Made by a program: the position numbers and the translations under genes
Notes under the pieces: model-generated
Told to the model about the DNA's origin: nothing
Databases searched by the model: none
Seen by the model: the letters and a program-made list of their open reading frames with translations, nothing else
In this document: positions 61,073-64,000 of the stretch, piece after piece
Layout of the letters: every line of letters starts with the position of its first letter
Position numbering within the stretch: position 1 is the stretch's first letter
NCBI RefSeq assembly: GCF_003574445.1
Contig: NZ_KZ984562.1
Location: forward strand, 21,013 to 85,012
Length of the DNA stretch: 64,000 bases
Direction of reading: 5' to 3'
From: Streptomyces sp. YIM 130001
GTDB taxonomy: Bacteria > Actinomycetota > Actinomycetes > Streptomycetales > Streptomycetaceae

Positions 61073-63428
61073 CCTTGAGCAGTTCCGTCAGGAGGCGGAC
61101 GGCGCCCCGCTTGTGCAGGGGCTCGTTGCCGTTGCCGCACTTCGGGGACTGGATGCAGGACGGGCAGCCGGCTTCGCACTCGCAGGACGCGATCGCCCCG
61201 TGAGTGGCGGTGAGCCACTCACGGGCGGTACGGAAGGCCTGCTCGGCGAAGCCCGCGCCGCCCGGCTCCCCGTCGTGGACGAACACGGTCGGCAGCAGGG
61301 TGTCCGGATGCAGCGGCACCGAGACGCCGCCGATGTCCCACCGGTCGCAGGTCGCGAAGAGCGGCAGGATGCCGATCGAGGCGTGCTCGGCGGCGTGCAG
61401 GGCGCCGCCGAGGATCTCCGGGTTGATCCGCGCCGCGTCCAGCTGGTCCTCGGTGACCGTCCACCACACGGCCCGGGTACGCAGCGTGCGCGGCGGCAGG
61501 TCCAGCTTGGACTCGCCGAGCACCTCACCGGTGATCAGGCGCCGGCGCAGGAAGGCGACAACCTGGTTGGTGACCTCGACGGAGCCGTAGTGCAGCCGTC
61601 CCTCGCCCCACGGGACCGTCACCTCCGTCTCCAGTACGGAGATGGCGGTGGTGTCCCGTGCCGTCGTCGAGTACGGCGGGCTGGCCTCCTTCACCAGCGC
61701 GACGGAATCCTCCAGGTCCAGCTTCTCGACGAGATACGTACGCCCCTGGTGGAGGTGGACGGCGCCCTCGTGAACGGCGGTGTGCGAGGCGGCGGCGTCC
61801 ACCGTGCCGAGCAGCCGCCCGGTGCCTGACTCCACGACCTGCACGGGCGGACCGCCCTGCCCCCGGATGTCGGTCAGGTCGGCGGCCCGCTCCCGGCGCG
61901 TCCAGTGCCAGGCCTTGGCACGGCGCCGCAGCAGCTTCGCCGCCTCCAGCTGCGGCAGCACCTCCTCCGTCCCCGGCCCGAAGAGCGACAGATCACTTTC
62001 GGTCAAAGGGAGTTCGGCCGCGGCGGCGCACAGGTGCGGCGCCAGGACATACGGATTGCCCGGGTCGAGGACGGTGGTCTCCACCGGCCGCTGGAAGATC
62101 GCCTCCGGGTGGTGCACGAGATAGGTGTCGAGCGGATCGTCCCGTGCGACCAGGACCGCCAGTGCCCCGCCTCCGGTCCGCCCCGCGCGTCCCGCCTGCT
62201 GCCACAGCGAGGCGCGGGTTCCGGGATATCCGGCGATGACGACGGCGTCGAGTCCTGAGACGTCCACGCCGAGCTCGAGCGCGGTGGTCGCGGCGAGTCC
62301 GAGCAGGTCGCCCGAGTGCAGGGCCCGCTCGAGAGCGCGGCGCTCCTGCGGCAGATAGCCGCCCCGGTACGCGGCGACGCGCCCGACCAGGGACCGGTCG
62401 ATCTCGGCCAGTCGTTCCTTGGCGATCACGGAGATCAGCTCGGCGCCTCTGCGGGACCGTACGAAGGCGACCGAGCGCACCCCCTGCAAGGTCAGATCGG
62501 TGAGCAGGTCGGCGGTCTCCGCGGTGGCCGTACGGCGCACCGGGGCGCCCTGCTCGCCGTGGAGTTCGGTCAACGGCGGTTCCCACAGGGCGAAGACCAG
62601 ATCGCCGCGGGGTGAGGCGTCGTCGGCGACCTCTTCGACGGGCAGCCCGGTGAGCCGCCCGGCGGCGGCCGACGGCTCGGCCGCGGTGGCCGAGGCGAGC
62701 AGGAACACAGGCTCCGATCCGTAGCGCGCGCACAGCCGCCGCAGCCGGCGCAGCACCTGTGCGACGTGCGAGCCGAAGACTCCGCGGTACGTGTGGCACT
62801 CGTCGATCACGACGTAGCGCAGGGCGCGCAGGAACGAGGACCAGCGGGGGTGGGAGGGAAGTATCCCGCGGTGCAGCATGTCCGGGTTGGTCAGTACGTA
62901 GTTGGCGTACTGGCGCACCCACTCGCGCTCCTCGAACGGGGTGTCCCCGTCGTAGACCGCGGGCCGTACCGACTTGCCCAGTGGATCGGCGAGTTCCTTC
63001 ACCGCGCGGCACTGGTCGGCCGCGAGTGCCTTGGTGGGCGCCAGGTAGAGCGCGGTGGCCCCGCGGCCGTTGGGCGCCTCGGAGCCGTCCAGGAGGGCCG
63101 ACAGGACGGGGACGAGATAGGCCAGCGACTTGCCCGACGCCGTGCCGGTCGCGACGACCACGCTGCGGCCGTCGAGAGCCAGCTCGGCGGCCTGCGCCTG
63201 GTGGGCCCACGGGTCCGCGATCCCGGCCTTCTGCACCGCCGCGACGACCTCGGGGCGGATGCGGTGCGGCCAGACGGCATGGCGACCGGCCCGCGGGGGC
63301 AGGTGCTCCGTATGAGTGATGCGCGCAGCCCGGTCTCCCCCCGCGGCCAGCCGGTCCAGGACCGTCTGCGGCGAGGGCCGCACGGACGTGCCCGGCGGGG
63401 TGTGCCCGGGGCGCTGATTCTTGGCCAT
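61056..63428 (-). CDS. DEAD/DEAH-box helicase with DUF1998 (MrfA-like)
   Basis: 790 residues. Superfamily 2 motifs in order: Q-like WAHQAQAAELAL, motif I VVATGTASGKSLAYLVPV, Ia LAPTKALAADQ, II VVIDECHTYRG, III LLASATAAEP, then VAFVRSRRGAEL and QQAGRAGRTGG. The C-terminal DUF1998 domain has CECEAGCPSC and a further Cys-rich CGNGN, a metal-binding site as in the Bacillus mitomycin repair factor MrfA and eukaryotic Hrq1. A DNA repair role is likely. ATG 63428 is chosen because homology starts soon after; 63482 would add 18 residues. Confidence 0.9.
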   Translation of the reverse strand: MAKNQRPGHTPPGTSVRPSPQTVLDRLAAGGDRAARITHTEHLPPRAGRHAVWPHRIRPEVVAAVQKAGIADPWAHQAQAAELALDGRSVVVATGTASGKSLAYLVPVLSALLDGSEAPNGRGATALYLAPTKALAADQCRAVKELADPLGKSVRPAVYDGDTPFEEREWVRQYANYVLTNPDMLHRGILPSHPRWSSFLRALRYVVIDECHTYRGVFGSHVAQVLRRLRRLCARYGSEPVFLLASATAAEPSAAAGRLTGLPVEEVADDASPRGDLVFALWEPPLTELHGEQGAPVRRTATAETADLLTDLTLQGVRSVAFVRSRRGAELISVIAKERLAEIDRSLVGRVAAYRGGYLPQERRALERALHSGDLLGLAATTALELGVDVSGLDAVVIAGYPGTRASLWQQAGRAGRTGGGALAVLVARDDPLDTYLVHHPEAIFQRPVETTVLDPGNPYVLAPHLCAAAAELPLTESDLSLFGPGTEEVLPQLEAAKLLRRRAKAWHWTRRERAADLTDIRGQGGPPVQVVESGTGRLLGTVDAAASHTAVHEGAVHLHQGRTYLVEKLDLEDSVALVKEASPPYSTTARDTTAISVLETEVTVPWGEGRLHYGSVEVTNQVVAFLRRRLITGEVLGESKLDLPPRTLRTRAVWWTVTEDQLDAARINPEILGGALHAAEHASIGILPLFATCDRWDIGGVSVPLHPDTLLPTVFVHDGEPGGAGFAEQAFRTAREWLTATHGAIASCECEAGCPSCIQSPKCGNGNEPLHKRGAVRLLTELLKGAPKS

Positions 63429-63588
63429 CGGCACCGAGTGTGTCACTGGCGTGACGGACAATGGTCCGAAGGCGTCGTGCACGCCTGCCTATAGGTGATT
63501 GAATGCCATCGCGGCTGGCGACCGCCTCAGGCCTGGGATTCCAGGCGTCCGAGGGGCGAGCGCTCGATAGCAAGGTGCTGGAGGATCC

Positions 63589-63930
63589 GTGGACCTGTCC
63601 CTGTCGACCCGTACCGTCGGCGATCGTACGGTCGTCGAGGTCGGTGGCGAAATTGATGTTTATACCGCGCCCAAGCTGCGCGAGCAGCTGGTCGAGTTGG
63701 TGAACGACGGCAGTTTTCACCTGGTCGTCGACATGGAGGGCGTGGACTTCCTCGACTCGACCGGACTTGGCGTGCTGGTCGGCGGTCTCAAGAGAGTGCG
63801 GGCCCATGAGGGTTCACTTCGCCTGGTGTGCAACCAGGAGCGCATTCTGAAGATCTTCCGGATCACCGGCCTGACCAAGGTGTTCCCGATCCACGCCTCG
63901 GTCGACGAGGCGGTGGCGGCCACCGACTGA
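63589..63930 (+). CDS. bldG: Anti-anti-sigma factor BldG
   Basis: 113 residues, STAS fold, practically the known BldG sequence: VGDRTVVEVGGEIDVYTAPK at residues 10-29 and the phosphorylation site FLDSTGLGVLVGG with Ser57. It sequesters anti-sigma factors in a phosphorylation-dependent manner and is required for aerial mycelium and antibiotic production. Start GTG 63589 with GGAGGA just upstream. The 160 bp before it contain its promoters. The anti-sigma partner gene should follow beyond the right edge. Confidence 0.96.
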   Translation: MDLSLSTRTVGDRTVVEVGGEIDVYTAPKLREQLVELVNDGSFHLVVDMEGVDFLDSTGLGVLVGGLKRVRAHEGSLRLVCNQERILKIFRITGLTKVFPIHASVDEAVAATD

Positions 63931-63941
63931 CGGTGGGTGCG

Positions 63942-63960
63942 CCCGGGCTCTGTGCCCGGG
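63942..63960 (+). terminator. Hairpin after bldG
   Basis: CCCGGGC and GCCCGGG form a 7-bp stem around TCTGT, 11 bp after the bldG stop. In S. coelicolor bldG is transcribed both alone and together with the downstream anti-sigma gene, so this may be a partial terminator. Confidence 0.6.
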
Positions 63961-64000
63961 AAGCTCGATCAAGGGGGGTACCGGGCCATCGGCCCGGCCC

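Overview
The window is a high-GC actinobacterial chromosome segment, almost certainly from a Streptomyces. GTG and TTG starts are common, GC is high at third codon positions, and there are many ATGA/GTGA stop-start overlaps. Developmental genes typical of the genus (wblA, bldG, conservon) are present. From about 22 kb to the right end, the order (penicillin-binding protein, wblA, an ArsA-like ATPase pair, RidA, Nudix, MBL hydrolase, crp, nth, Nudix, marP, hydrolase, nhaA, acs, ParA-like, Fic-like, HAD, ssd, tad genes, helicase, bldG) follows, as far as I remember, the S. coelicolor SCO3580-SCO3549 core region. The conservon inserted between tad and the helicase is a variable addition.

Left part (1-20.5 kb) is more variable. 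It holds an NAD-dependent epimerase with a tandem repeat at its 3' end, a decayed NarL/LuxR regulator, a DUF5994 operon, a TetX-like flavin monooxygenase divergent from a TetR regulator with a visible palindromic operator, and an ABC exporter (one ATPase, two FtsX-like permeases) divergent from an OmpR-type two-component pair. A sugar ABC importer (lipoprotein plus two permeases) follows, in which one deletion appears to have removed the 5' ends of both the first permease gene and a divergent LacI regulator. Next come a lower-GC SLATT/DUF4231 membrane protein, a long non-coding leader with a strong hairpin in front of a MerR-type gene, and a DUF418 membrane protein.

The core part (20.5-49 kb) carries tRNA-Pro(CGG), a metallophosphoesterase, a YqeY-like protein, a bifunctional penicillin-binding protein, wblA, the two ArsA-like ATPases, small stress and housekeeping enzymes, crp with a matching Crp site upstream, endonuclease III with a Lys/Ala-rich tail, the periplasmic-type protease MarP, NhaA, acetyl-CoA synthetase, a SulP transporter fused to a carbonic anhydrase, a deacetylase-like lipoprotein, a ParA-like ATPase, a Fic-like protein that has lost its catalytic histidine, and a HAD phosphatase. 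Between the HAD gene and ssd lies a recognisable 6C small RNA and a cluster of DnaA boxes.

Right part (49-64 kb) has a compact Tad/Flp-type secretion operon (CpaE-like ssd, TadA, TadB, TadC, a DUF4244 pilin-like protein, TadE and a TadE/G-like protein) with no local prepilin peptidase. It is followed by a complete conservon (ATPase sensor, roadblock protein, DUF742 protein, small GTPase, then a CYP157-like P450 lacking the ExxR motif and a CYP154-like P450), a DUF1998 helicase related to MrfA, and bldG at the right edge.
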